64,000 nt of DNA from Lacticaseibacillus absianus (lineage in GTDB: Bacteria; Bacillota; Bacilli; Lactobacillales; Lactobacillaceae): assembly GCF_013407595.1 (NCBI RefSeq), contig NZ_JABEKX010000001.1, positions 638,522 through 702,521 of the forward strand, read 5' to 3'. Positions 35,944 through 43,816 of this stretch are shown here, one piece after another. A model generated the notes under the pieces. The model made no database searches and was not told the DNA's origin. It saw only the letters and a list, made by a program, of their open reading frames with translations. Made by a program: the position numbers and the translations under genes. How positions within the stretch are numbered: position 1 is the stretch's first letter; every line of letters starts with the position of its first letter.

Positions 35944-35962
35944 TGGGGCCGAAAGTGTCGGC

Positions 35963-37051
35963 TCAGCCGATGAACTTAAACTTGCTCCACGGCTTGATGA
36001 ACTCGAGTAGCATCAGTTCCTCCGGGGCGATGTGGCCGATCTTGTTCTTACGCGGCTCACGGTGTGGGGCGAGGACGATCTGCAGCTCGTTCTTGTAGAT
36101 CCCGAAGTTGTCGTTGCCGACTAAGACGTCACCGACCTGGAACTCGTCTGTGTTATCGTGTGGGGCGTTGGGCACGGCCTTGTAGGTCACACGCGACATG
36201 GTGGAGCGGATCACGTTCGGGTTGATGTCGCCGCGGCGGAAGTGCTGTGGCGTCAGCGCGACCGTTTTTTCGATGTCGTTGACACCTGGGACAAAGTCGA
36301 GGTGAAACTGGATCTGGTAACGGTCGATGGCCGCCAAGGCGGCGAGTTCGGCCTCGCTGGCGTAGGCGTTGCCGATGATCACGTCATCGATCAGATTCCC
36401 GGCCCACAGGTGCTTGGCCTGGACTTCGATCGGCAGGCGTCGGTCGGCTTCAAGCGTTGGCAGGCCGTCGTTCACGTTCCACGGGCCCATCGTGCCGACC
36501 TGACTGGCAACGAACGCGGCGCTGTGAATGTTGAACTGGCGGAAGCGCTCGGAACAGGCGACGAAGAAGTCGTAGGGCAGCGCCGTGCCGACTTGTGGGT
36601 AGAAGTTGTGACAGCCGTACAAGAAGCTGGTGTTGGCCTGGTAGCTGACGATGTTGTTCAGGTAGTCGACGTTGTTACTCATGTTCAGCTCGATGATCAG
36701 CCCGTCAGGATTGTAAGAGAGCATCGCTTCGGTCGCCCCGTCGAAGCCCTGGTCGAGCCGGATCCCGGCGACGTGCAAGTCGGCGAAGAACTTCAGATCC
36801 GAATACGAGATGCCGAGCTGGTCGAAGATGCGCGGTGAGACGTCGAGGATGGTCTGATAACCGAGCGTGTTGCCATAGTCGACGATCTTTTGGAACTTAG
36901 CCTTGGTCTCGTCGACAGTGCCGGCGACCTCCAGCATGCTCATGAAGATCCGGGTGAAGCCGTAGCGGTGGCCAAGGTCGAGGTAACGGCGATCGGCTTC
37001 GTAATCACTGTGATCAGGGTAGATGGATAACCCGAGTTGACGCATTGTCAT
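35963..37051 (-). CDS. mupG: 6-phospho-N-acetylmuramidase (DUF871/MupG family)
   Basis: 362 residues, full length. LGLSIYPDHSDYEADRRYLDLGHRYGFTRIFMSML opens a TIM barrel; IRLDQGFDG and IIELNMSNN are the DUF871 core, and a C-terminal beta domain follows (NKIGHIAPEELMLLEFIKPW). MupG of staphylococci cleaves MurNAc-6-phosphate-GlcNAc to MurNAc 6-phosphate and GlcNAc. AGGAGG precedes ATG 37051; a second ATG is at 37045. It is the second gene of an operon with murK, 12 bases apart, and lies beside murQ and an RpiR regulator, which fits a role in peptidoglycan sugar recovery. Confidence 0.88.
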   Translation of the reverse strand: MTMRQLGLSIYPDHSDYEADRRYLDLGHRYGFTRIFMSMLEVAGTVDETKAKFQKIVDYGNTLGYQTILDVSPRIFDQLGISYSDLKFFADLHVAGIRLDQGFDGATEAMLSYNPDGLIIELNMSNNVDYLNNIVSYQANTSFLYGCHNFYPQVGTALPYDFFVACSERFRQFNIHSAAFVASQVGTMGPWNVNDGLPTLEADRRLPIEVQAKHLWAGNLIDDVIIGNAYASEAELAALAAIDRYQIQFHLDFVPGVNDIEKTVALTPQHFRRGDINPNVIRSTMSRVTYKAVPNAPHDNTDEFQVGDVLVGNDNFGIYKNELQIVLAPHREPRKNKIGHIAPEELMLLEFIKPWSKFKFIG

Positions 37052-37063
37052 GGGCAGGACCTC

Positions 37064-37963
37064 CTAGGATTCGTGTTGCCACTTGGGCCAAAAGACGACG
37101 GCATGGGCATTGTTCGTCGGGATGTCGATGAATTCGATCGCTGGCGCCACCTGGTGGACGGCGTCGATCAGCGTCTGACGCACGAGCTGGTTATGCTGGA
37201 GCACCGTGCCAGATAGCGCCACCCGCTGGGGCCGGGGACCGATGAAGCGCGCATAAAGGGTGAGGACCTGGCCCGCGAGCGCGCGGGCGCGGGACTTGAG
37301 CAACGCGATGGCGTCTGGATTGCCCTTGTCGGCCAAGTCGGCGACGATCATCGCGAGTTCGGCATTGGTCTTGCGATCCTGCGCGTAGAAGGTCGCAACG
37401 GCCGTGGCGATGCTAGTGGTCTTCAGGCCTTTGAGCAAGGCGAGTGTCAAGCCGTCGGTCTGGCCAGCATCCGCTTGGTCAAGCACACGTTTGAGGGCGG
37501 CCTTGCTGATGTCATACGCACTGCCTTCATCACCGAGGATGTAGCCCCATCCGCCAACGCGCAGGAACTCACCGTGCTGGCGGCCGTAGACGACTGAACC
37601 GGTGCCGGAGATGACCAGCGCACCGTCTTCGCCTTGAAGGCCGTTCAACAGCGCTAGCTTCGCATCACTGATCACCTGCGTCTCGATCTGGTAGCGACGT
37701 TGGATCGCGCTTGTGACGTCGGCTTGTTTGCCGGAAGTCTCGATCCCGGCGATCCCGAGCAGGATCAATCCGATCTCACCGGGCTCGCGCGGAGTGATCA
37801 ATCGGTCGAGGACGTGAGTCAGATTGGCCATCGCCCCATCTGGATCAAAGACCACATTCCCTGGGCCGCCTGTGACCGATTGGATCAATTGATCCGTCTC
37901 GGGCGCCCAAACTTGTCCGACGATGTGGGTCCCGCCACAATCGACGCCGATCAGATATGTCAT
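37064..37963 (-). CDS. murK: MurNAc/GlcNAc kinase-like protein (BadF/BadG/BcrA ATPase family)
   Basis: 299 residues, the size of MurK. The ASKHA phosphate loop is LIGVDCGGTHIVGQVW; VISGTGSVVYGR and GGWGYILGDEGSAYDISKAALK are the family signatures. MurK of Clostridium phosphorylates MurNAc and GlcNAc at C6. Next to MupG and divergent from murQ, the likely job here is phosphorylation of the GlcNAc that MupG releases. Substrate preference (GlcNAc or MurNAc) cannot be read from sequence. First gene of the minus-strand operon. Confidence 0.85.
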   Translation of the reverse strand: MTYLIGVDCGGTHIVGQVWAPETDQLIQSVTGGPGNVVFDPDGAMANLTHVLDRLITPREPGEIGLILLGIAGIETSGKQADVTSAIQRRYQIETQVISDAKLALLNGLQGEDGALVISGTGSVVYGRQHGEFLRVGGWGYILGDEGSAYDISKAALKRVLDQADAGQTDGLTLALLKGLKTTSIATAVATFYAQDRKTNAELAMIVADLADKGNPDAIALLKSRARALAGQVLTLYARFIGPRPQRVALSGTVLQHNQLVRQTLIDAVHQVAPAIEFIDIPTNNAHAVVFWPKWQHES

Positions 37964-38048
37964 AATGTCCCTCCGTGGTTTGAATTGTTCCGATATTCGT
38001 GACCGGGGCTTGACTTGAAGCCCTTACATGAGTAAATTATAGCTGAAA

Positions 38049-38061
38049 GAAATTTTATTTC
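38049..38061. promoter_or_regulatory. Palindromic operator between murK and murQ
   Basis: GAAAT-TTT-ATTTC is a perfect 5-3-5 palindrome in the divergent intergenic region. The same pattern recurs before the GH1/PTS operon (39998-40010). It is the likely site for the RpiR regulator encoded at 39051. A second inverted repeat, TTGGAA/TTCCAA, lies at about 38082-38099. Confidence 0.6.
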
Positions 38062-38128
38062 AACGTGTCAATTCAATTCTTGGAATTTTTTTCCAAAATG
38101 AGTTGACTCAGCTAAGGAGTACGCGTGA

Positions 38129-39031
38129 ATGAAATCAGAAACTGAACAACGTAATCCCCGTTCGATGAACGTGGACACGATGAGCACTGAGGCGATCTTG
38201 CGTCTGATCAACTCAGAAGACCAAAAAGTCCCGGCGGCGATCGGGCAGCCAGAAGTACTGGCGGCGATCGCACAGGTCGTGGCCGCTGTCGACAGAGCGA
38301 TCGCCTCGGGCGGGCACGTCTTTTATGTCGGTGCCGGCACCAGTGGTCGGCTCGGTGTGCTGGACGCGGCTGAGACCGTGCCCACATACGGGGTGAGTCC
38401 GCAGTTGTTTCAAAGCCTGATCGCAGGCGGCGAAGGCGCAATGATCAAGGCGGTCGAAGGCGCCGAAGACAGCGCGGCACTCGGGCGTGAAGACTTGATC
38501 GCACGGCACTTTGCGCAGAATGATTTTCTCCTTGGCATTGCCGCGAGCGGGCGGACACCTTATGTGATCGGGGCGCTAGATTATGCGCGGTCGCTCGGCG
38601 CGGAAACCGGCGCGTTGAGCTGTAACCCCGACGCCGAGATCAGTAAGCATGCAGACCTGCCGATCGAAGTCGTTGTCGGGCCTGAGGTCGTCACCGGCTC
38701 GACGCGCATGAAGGCGGGGACTGCCCAAAAATTGGTTTTGAATATGATCTCCACGACCAGTATGATTAACGCAGGTAAAGTTTACGGTAATCTGATGGTC
38801 GACGTCTTGCCGACGAACGAAAAGCTGGTCGACCGCGCGAAGCGGATCATCCAGGCGGCAACAGACGTCAGCTTTGAAGAAGCCGCAACGTACTATGAAC
38901 GTGCTGCGCACCGGCCGAAACTTGCGATCGTGATGATCTTGACGGGGCAAGGGGCCGATGCGGCGCAGGCGCTACTCGATGCCTGCGGTGGTCGGATTGC
39001 GCAGGCCGTCAAGCGCGCCAACCAAAACTAA
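38129..39031 (+). CDS. murQ: N-acetylmuramic acid 6-phosphate etherase
   Basis: 300 residues, the usual length. The SIS domain opens with VFYVGAGTSGRLGVLDAAE (about 64-82); EGAEDSAALGREDL contains the active-site Glu region, and VVTGSTRMKAGTAQKLVLNMIST is the second signature. The C-terminus holds a UBA-like helical segment. It splits the D-lactyl ether of MurNAc 6-phosphate, giving GlcNAc 6-phosphate and D-lactate. AAGGAG precedes ATG 38129. It is followed 19 bases later by the RpiR gene and shares the operator region with murK. Confidence 0.96.
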   Translation: MKSETEQRNPRSMNVDTMSTEAILRLINSEDQKVPAAIGQPEVLAAIAQVVAAVDRAIASGGHVFYVGAGTSGRLGVLDAAETVPTYGVSPQLFQSLIAGGEGAMIKAVEGAEDSAALGREDLIARHFAQNDFLLGIAASGRTPYVIGALDYARSLGAETGALSCNPDAEISKHADLPIEVVVGPEVVTGSTRMKAGTAQKLVLNMISTTSMINAGKVYGNLMVDVLPTNEKLVDRAKRIIQAATDVSFEEAATYYERAAHRPKLAIVMILTGQGADAAQALLDACGGRIAQAVKRANQN

Positions 39032-39050
39032 TTAGAGAAGAGGATCCCTC

Positions 39051-39920
39051 ATGAGTGTACGGGGCAATATCCAAAATGCAAGCCACGAATTGTCAACGAC
39101 GGAGAACCAGATCGCCGATTATGTCTTAGCGCATCCGAATGAAGTGCTGAACATGAGCGTACAGGACTTGGCCAAAGCGTCGGGGACCAGCGCCTCGACC
39201 GTCAGTCGGTTTGCCCGGCGGTTGAACTTCGGGGGCTACAACGAGCTGAAACTGCAGTTGTCCGCTGATCTGACGGCCGTAGATAATGATAGCGCCCTTT
39301 ATGAGGAGATCCAGCGCGATGAGAGCCTCTATGCGATCAAGTCGAAGCTCCTGAACAACGCGGAGCGATCGTTGCGGGAGACCGTGGATCAGATCCGACC
39401 GGAGCGCGTTGAAGAAGTCATCACGCGCCTTCAAAAATGCAGGCAGATCCTGCTATTTGGGGTCGGCGCGTCCTACCTCGTGATCGAGAACATCGCCCAG
39501 AAGTGGTCCCGGCTCGGTTATGCCTGTGTCGCCAGTGACGACCCCAACCAGATCCTGCCGCTGATCGTGACGACCAACCCCAAGGACAGTGTGCTGTGGT
39601 TGGTCTCCAACAGCGGGGAGTCGCCGGAGGTCGTCTTAGCGGCGCAGCTGGCCAAAGAAGCCGGGGTCCCGATCATCACGACGACCAAGATGGGCACGAA
39701 TACGCTGAGTCGGCTGGGGGACGTGAGTGTTCAGACCTCGCAGCCGATGGAAAGCAGCACGCGGATCGCGGCCACCCAGTCGCTCCACGCGCAGTTCATG
39801 CTGATCGACATCGTCTACTATGCTTTTGTCAGCAAGCACTATACCAATGCAAGCAAAAATGTAAACATCTCCAGGAAAGCGATCGAAACGTACAAACAGT
39901 CAATGCACAACGGTTTTTGA
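39051..39920 (+). CDS. RpiR-family regulator, MurR-like
   Basis: 289 residues. The N-terminal HTH_6 domain includes TENQIADYVLAHPNEVLNMSVQDLAKASGTSASTVSRFARRL (about 17-58); a SIS domain from about 125 to 260 (LLFGVGASYLVIENIAQKWS, VSNSGESPEVVLAAQLAKEAG) binds a phosphorylated amino sugar. MurR in E. coli responds to MurNAc 6-phosphate and controls murQP. Its place between murQ and the PTS operon, with GAAAT-N3-ATTTC palindromes on both sides, points to control of the whole locus. GAGGATCCC is the binding site for ATG 39051. Confidence 0.9.
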   Translation: MSVRGNIQNASHELSTTENQIADYVLAHPNEVLNMSVQDLAKASGTSASTVSRFARRLNFGGYNELKLQLSADLTAVDNDSALYEEIQRDESLYAIKSKLLNNAERSLRETVDQIRPERVEEVITRLQKCRQILLFGVGASYLVIENIAQKWSRLGYACVASDDPNQILPLIVTTNPKDSVLWLVSNSGESPEVVLAAQLAKEAGVPIITTTKMGTNTLSRLGDVSVQTSQPMESSTRIAATQSLHAQFMLIDIVYYAFVSKHYTNASKNVNISRKAIETYKQSMHNGF

Positions 39921-39964
39921 TTTTCACTGAAAAATCAGACCAATATTTTATTTTGGCGTATTAA

Positions 39965-40024
39965 GAAATTGTGTTTCATTTTATGACATAAACGGTTGAA
40001 ATGTAATTTCTTAGGTGCTACGAT
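39965..40024 (+). promoter_or_regulatory. Promoter and RpiR operators of the GH1/PTS operon
   Basis: TTGAAA (39996-40001), a 17-base spacer and TACGAT (40019-40024) form the promoter. The palindrome GAAAT-GTA-ATTTC (39998-40010) overlaps the -35 box, and a weaker copy GAAAT-TGT-GTTTC lies at 39965-39977. Confidence 0.65.
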
Positions 40025-40051
40025 GAACTCAGCAAAAATGAAAGGGGTTTT

Positions 40052-41500
40052 ATGATGAGCAGAGTCTTATGGGGCGGTGCCACTTCCGCGAGCCAGTATG
40101 AGGGCGGGTTCACGGATGGGAAGGGCCTTGATACGCAAGACTGTCGGCCATACTTACCGCGGACCAGCAATGCGACGACCCAGACGCGGTTGTTGACCCA
40201 AGCGCTGATCGATGAGGCCAAAGACCCAAACAGCAAACAGTTCTACCCGTTCCGGGTCGGCACGAAGGGCTACGAATACGGGTTACAGGATGTGGCGCTC
40301 CTCAAGGAACTGGGACTTGATGTCTACCGGCTGTCGATCAGCTGGTCCCGCCTGTTTCCGACGGGTGAAGAAGTGGAACCGAATCCCAAAGGCGTGGCCT
40401 ACTACGATGCGATCCTGCACAAGCTTCACGATGCAGGGATCAAGATCTTCGTCACGATGAACCACTACGCGATCCCGCTGGCGATCGTTGAGAAGTACCG
40501 TGGTTGGACCAACCGGAAGACGATCGATCTGTATGTCCACTTCGCCGAGTTCGTCCTCGGCAAGTGGGGCGACATCGTGGACTACTGGTTGCCGTTCAAC
40601 GAGATCAACGCCGGATACTTCAGTCCGTATAACGGGGTGAGTCTCGTCAAGCCGGCTGATGCAGGCTACGACTACGACGACGTATTCAAGTCGCTGCATG
40701 GGCAGTTCGTGGCGAACGCTAAGACTGTGCAGATCGGACGCAAGCTTGGCGTTAAGGGCACATTCGGCGCGATGGTCTCATGCTTCTGCTATTACCCGCT
40801 GACCCCAAGCCCGGAAGATAATCTGGAATTGGTCAAGGACGAGGAGATCAACCAGTGGTACTGCATGGACATTCTCTCCAAGGGGTACTACCCGTACTAC
40901 GCACAGCCGTTCTTTGATCAACACGACGTGACCTTCGAGATCACTGACGAAGACAAGCGACTGCTACGCGACTATACGTGTGATTTCGTCTCGTTCTCTT
41001 ACTATTCCAGTTCGATCTGCACGGTCCAAGAGAACCAATCACAGACTGCGGGCAACCTGGTCGTCACGACGAAGAACCCTTACCTCAAGGCCAGCGAATG
41101 GGGCTGGCAGATCGACCCAGTGGGGATGCGGACAACGCTCCACAAGGTCTACGACCGGTACAACAAGCCGGTCATCATCTCTGAAAACGGTTTTGGCGCA
41201 CGCGACACGCTGGAAGCAGATGGCGCGGTTCACGACCAATACCGTATCGATTACTTTAAAGCGCATTTTGATGAAATCCTAAAAGCAAAGGAAGAAGGAG
41301 TTGATGTCAGGGCATACATCGCATGGGGCATCATCGATATCGTCTCTGCGGGAAGTTGCGAAATGGCCAAGCGTTATGGCGTCGTGTACGTTGACGCGGA
41401 TAACGAGGGGCAAGGGAGTTATAAGCGGTACAAGAAGGATAGCTATTATTGGTACCGGGACTTCATCAAAAATGAAGCTGCAAAGGAGGAATTGTCATGA
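40052..41500 (+). CDS. GH1 6-phospho-beta-glycosidase
   Basis: 482 residues. LWGGATSASQYEGGF opens the TIM barrel. The acid/base Glu is in YWLPFNEINAG and the nucleophile in PVIISENGFGARD; the phosphate-binding end includes SYKRYKKDSYYWYRD, as in 6-phospho-beta-glucosidases and -galactosidases. It hydrolyses PTS-imported disaccharides phosphorylated at O6 of the non-reducing sugar. First gene of the operon with PTS IIB, IIC, a small membrane protein and IIA. Substrate could be phospho-chitobiose, cellobiose or a muropeptide disaccharide; the neighbours favour an amino sugar. Two ATG codons (40052, 40055) are near AAAGGGG. Confidence 0.93.
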   Translation: MMSRVLWGGATSASQYEGGFTDGKGLDTQDCRPYLPRTSNATTQTRLLTQALIDEAKDPNSKQFYPFRVGTKGYEYGLQDVALLKELGLDVYRLSISWSRLFPTGEEVEPNPKGVAYYDAILHKLHDAGIKIFVTMNHYAIPLAIVEKYRGWTNRKTIDLYVHFAEFVLGKWGDIVDYWLPFNEINAGYFSPYNGVSLVKPADAGYDYDDVFKSLHGQFVANAKTVQIGRKLGVKGTFGAMVSCFCYYPLTPSPEDNLELVKDEEINQWYCMDILSKGYYPYYAQPFFDQHDVTFEITDEDKRLLRDYTCDFVSFSYYSSSICTVQENQSQTAGNLVVTTKNPYLKASEWGWQIDPVGMRTTLHKVYDRYNKPVIISENGFGARDTLEADGAVHDQYRIDYFKAHFDEILKAKEEGVDVRAYIAWGIIDIVSAGSCEMAKRYGVVYVDADNEGQGSYKRYKKDSYYWYRDFIKNEAAKEELS

Positions 41501-41799
41501 AGAAAGTACTGTTCGTTTGTTCGGGTGGCATGTCGAGTGCCATCGTTGAAAAAGCGTTGAAGGCGGAAGCAGACAAGGCGGGCGTTGAGCTTGAAGCTAA
41601 TGCGGTCGGTTCTGGCGAAGCACAGGACGCGATCGCTGGCAACGACTGGGACATCGTCTTGGTCGCACCACAAGTGCGCAACCGGTTCAACACGTTCAAG
41701 GAGTATGCAGACGCCAAAGGGATCCGGATCGAAAACATCCCACCGCGCGACTACAGCCCGCTTGGCGGGAAGCATCTCCTCGATCTCATTCAAAAATAG
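41497..41799 (+). CDS. PTS IIB component, lactose/cellobiose family
   Basis: 100 residues. KKVLFVCSGGMSSAIVEKAL carries the phosphocysteine Cys8. DWDIVLVAPQVRNRFN is the family second block. It accepts phosphate from IIA and passes it to the sugar bound by IIC. It overlaps the GH1 stop by four bases (ATGA), so translation is coupled. Confidence 0.95.
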   Translation: MKKVLFVCSGGMSSAIVEKALKAEADKAGVELEANAVGSGEAQDAIAGNDWDIVLVAPQVRNRFNTFKEYADAKGIRIENIPPRDYSPLGGKHLLDLIQK

Positions 41800-41813
41800 A
41801 GAGGTGAAATACC

Positions 41814-43085
41814 GTGAATAGTTTCTTCGATATGTTGGACACGAAGTTTGCCCAACCGCTCTCCAAAATCTCCGAACAGCGCCACTTGCGCGCGGTTCGT
41901 GATGGGGTCATCTCAGCGATCCCACTGATCATCATCGGGAGTTTCTTCCTGATCGTTGCGATGCCACCGATCCCAACTAACTGGGCCTACCATGTATGGG
42001 CGACTGCGCACGTTCAGCAGATCATGATCCCATACCGGATGACCTTCTGGATCATGTCCTTATACATCTGTTTTGGCGTCGGCTATAACCTCGCGAAGAG
42101 TTATGACCTCGATCCACTGGCCGGGGGGCAGCTGTCCGTTGCGACCTTCCTGCTCTCCATCATGCCGACCTTCACCAAGTCTGGGAGCATCATGCTCGAC
42201 ATGTCCACGCTGGGCTCTGTCGGGATCTTCCCCTGCATGATCTTGGCGATCTTTGCGGTCGAAGTATTGCGTTTTTGCAAGCAGCACAACCTGATGTTCA
42301 AGATGCCAGAGCAAGTGCCAAGCTCTGTTGCGCACTCGTTTGAAGCGGTCATCCCCGCCGGGTTTCTGATGATCGTGATGACCCTGATCAACGTGGTCTT
42401 CAAGATCAACCTGGAGCAAGTGATCCAGACGATCTTCTCCCCACTGGTCAAGGCAGGGGATACCCTGCCAGGGGTCTTGGTCCCTGTCTTCTTGGTCGTC
42501 TTCTTCTGGTTCTTCGGGATCCACGGGGATTCGATCGTGGGTTCCGTTGCCCGTCCCGTATGGCTGCAGTACTTCACTGAGAACGCTGAAAAAGTGGCGC
42601 ACGGTGGGGTCGCAACGCATATTGCACCCGAGACCTTCTTCCAGTGGTTCATCTGGATCGGTGGGTCTGGTGCGACCATCGGCTTGATCATCGCGGCGCT
42701 GATCGTCGGTCGGGCCAAGTACACGAAGTCGATCACCCGCGCTTGCGCGGTCCCAGCCCTGTTCAACATCAATGAGCCGATCATCTTCGGTTTCCCTGTC
42801 ATGCTGAACCCGATCTTCTTGATCCCGTTCATCCTGGCGCCGATCGTGATGACGCTGGTCACTTGGTTCGCCTTCTCCCTCGGCCTTGTGCACATGATGT
42901 TCGTTCAGCCGCCTTGGACGCTGCCGGCACCGATCGGGGCCTTCCTGGCCACCGGTGGTGACTGGCGCGCGATCGTTTTGTGCCTGATCAACATTGCTAT
43001 TGCGACCGTGATCTACTTCCCATTCGTTCGGATGTACGATAAGAACGAACTGGCGAAGGAAAACGGTGAGATCGTGGAGGACTGA
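41814..43085 (+). CDS. PTS IIC component, lactose/cellobiose family
   Basis: 423 residues from GTG 41814, which follows GAGGTGAAA. About ten hydrophobic segments; RDGVISAIPLIIIGSFFLIVA, WFFGIHGDSIVGSV and CAVPALFNINEPIIFGFPVMLNP (the conserved NEP loop) are typical of cellobiose-family permeases. It forms the membrane channel and transfers phosphate onto the incoming sugar. The permease sits beside mupG, murK and murQ, whereas known MurNAc permeases (MurP) belong to the glucose family. This points to import of a disaccharide or amino sugar rather than MurNAc alone. Confidence 0.95.
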   Translation: MNSFFDMLDTKFAQPLSKISEQRHLRAVRDGVISAIPLIIIGSFFLIVAMPPIPTNWAYHVWATAHVQQIMIPYRMTFWIMSLYICFGVGYNLAKSYDLDPLAGGQLSVATFLLSIMPTFTKSGSIMLDMSTLGSVGIFPCMILAIFAVEVLRFCKQHNLMFKMPEQVPSSVAHSFEAVIPAGFLMIVMTLINVVFKINLEQVIQTIFSPLVKAGDTLPGVLVPVFLVVFFWFFGIHGDSIVGSVARPVWLQYFTENAEKVAHGGVATHIAPETFFQWFIWIGGSGATIGLIIAALIVGRAKYTKSITRACAVPALFNINEPIIFGFPVMLNPIFLIPFILAPIVMTLVTWFAFSLGLVHMMFVQPPWTLPAPIGAFLATGGDWRAIVLCLINIAIATVIYFPFVRMYDKNELAKENGEIVED

Positions 43086-43088
43086 TCA

Positions 43089-43376
43089 ATGATGCGTACA
43101 TCTCGGAACCGCAGACAGCCGAACTTCTTGAGCGCTGCCGTGTTCATCGGTGGGCTTGCGATCATCAACCTGGTGATCATCTTTCTGAATGATACACTTC
43201 ATTCCAAACCGCTGATGTTTTTCGGTAATACGATTGGGATCGGCTTGCTGTTCCCAGCTGTACTGCTGTACATTGAGCGTAAAGAGAAATTCGTGCTCCC
43301 ACGGTACTTATATTTTGTGGTGATGACGACGATCGCGATGAGCATTCTCATGTACTTGTTCGTCTATCGTTTCTAA
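43089..43376 (+). CDS. Small membrane protein in the PTS operon
   Basis: 95 residues with three predicted helices (about 15-33, 41-60, 71-92) after a short basic N-terminus. No family recognised. GGAGGACTG precedes ATG 43089; ATG 43092 is a second choice. It lies three bases after IIC and 21 before IIA. Such small proteins in PTS operons are not characterised; it may be an accessory subunit of IIC. Confidence 0.65.
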   Translation: MMRTSRNRRQPNFLSAAVFIGGLAIINLVIIFLNDTLHSKPLMFFGNTIGIGLLFPAVLLYIERKEKFVLPRYLYFVVMTTIAMSILMYLFVYRF

Positions 43377-43397
43377 TTTAGGAAGTAGGGTTTATTC

Positions 43398-43712
43398 ATG
43401 GAACAACTTGAAAATCAGATCTTTGAGATCATTACGCATGCTGGCACGGCGCGAGCAAACCTGTATGAAGCACTCGAAGCAACGCGCGAAGGCGACACCG
43501 ACAAGAGTGCGGCCTTGATGAAGGAAGCGGATAGCGAGATGACGCTTGCCCACAATGTGCAGACCGAGCTGATCACGGCCGACCTGCAAGGGGAAACGAA
43601 GATCTCACTGCTGCTGATCCACGCGCAAGACCAGCTGATGACCACGATGAGTGAACAGACCCTCATTCAGCAGATGATCAAGATGCAAGAGGAACTCAAC
43701 GCTTTACGCTGA
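43398..43712 (+). CDS. PTS IIA component, lactose/cellobiose family
   Basis: 104 residues, all-helical. The phosphorylated His is His75 in LLLIHAQDQLMT. It takes phosphate from HPr and gives it to IIB, completing the PTS of this operon. It forms a trimer in the family. Followed by a terminator, so the operon ends here. Confidence 0.95.
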   Translation: MEQLENQIFEIITHAGTARANLYEALEATREGDTDKSAALMKEADSEMTLAHNVQTELITADLQGETKISLLLIHAQDQLMTTMSEQTLIQQMIKMQEELNALR

Positions 43713-43759
43713 TATATTTCCGCGGCAGTGTATGGTCGCAGAATGTGACACGTTAACAG

Positions 43760-43785
43760 GACACGCAGAGAGTGCGTGTCTTTTT
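43760..43785 (+). terminator. Terminator of the PTS operon
   Basis: An 8-bp stem (43760-43767 with 43773-43780) with five T residues after it. Confidence 0.8.
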
Positions 43786-43816
43786 ATGGGAATACTTGTG
43801 AAAGGAGTAACAAGAC

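Noticed and set aside
42060-42893. Open frames antisense to the PTS IIC gene
   Set aside because: Charged low-complexity products with no start signals; the PTS gene is certain.
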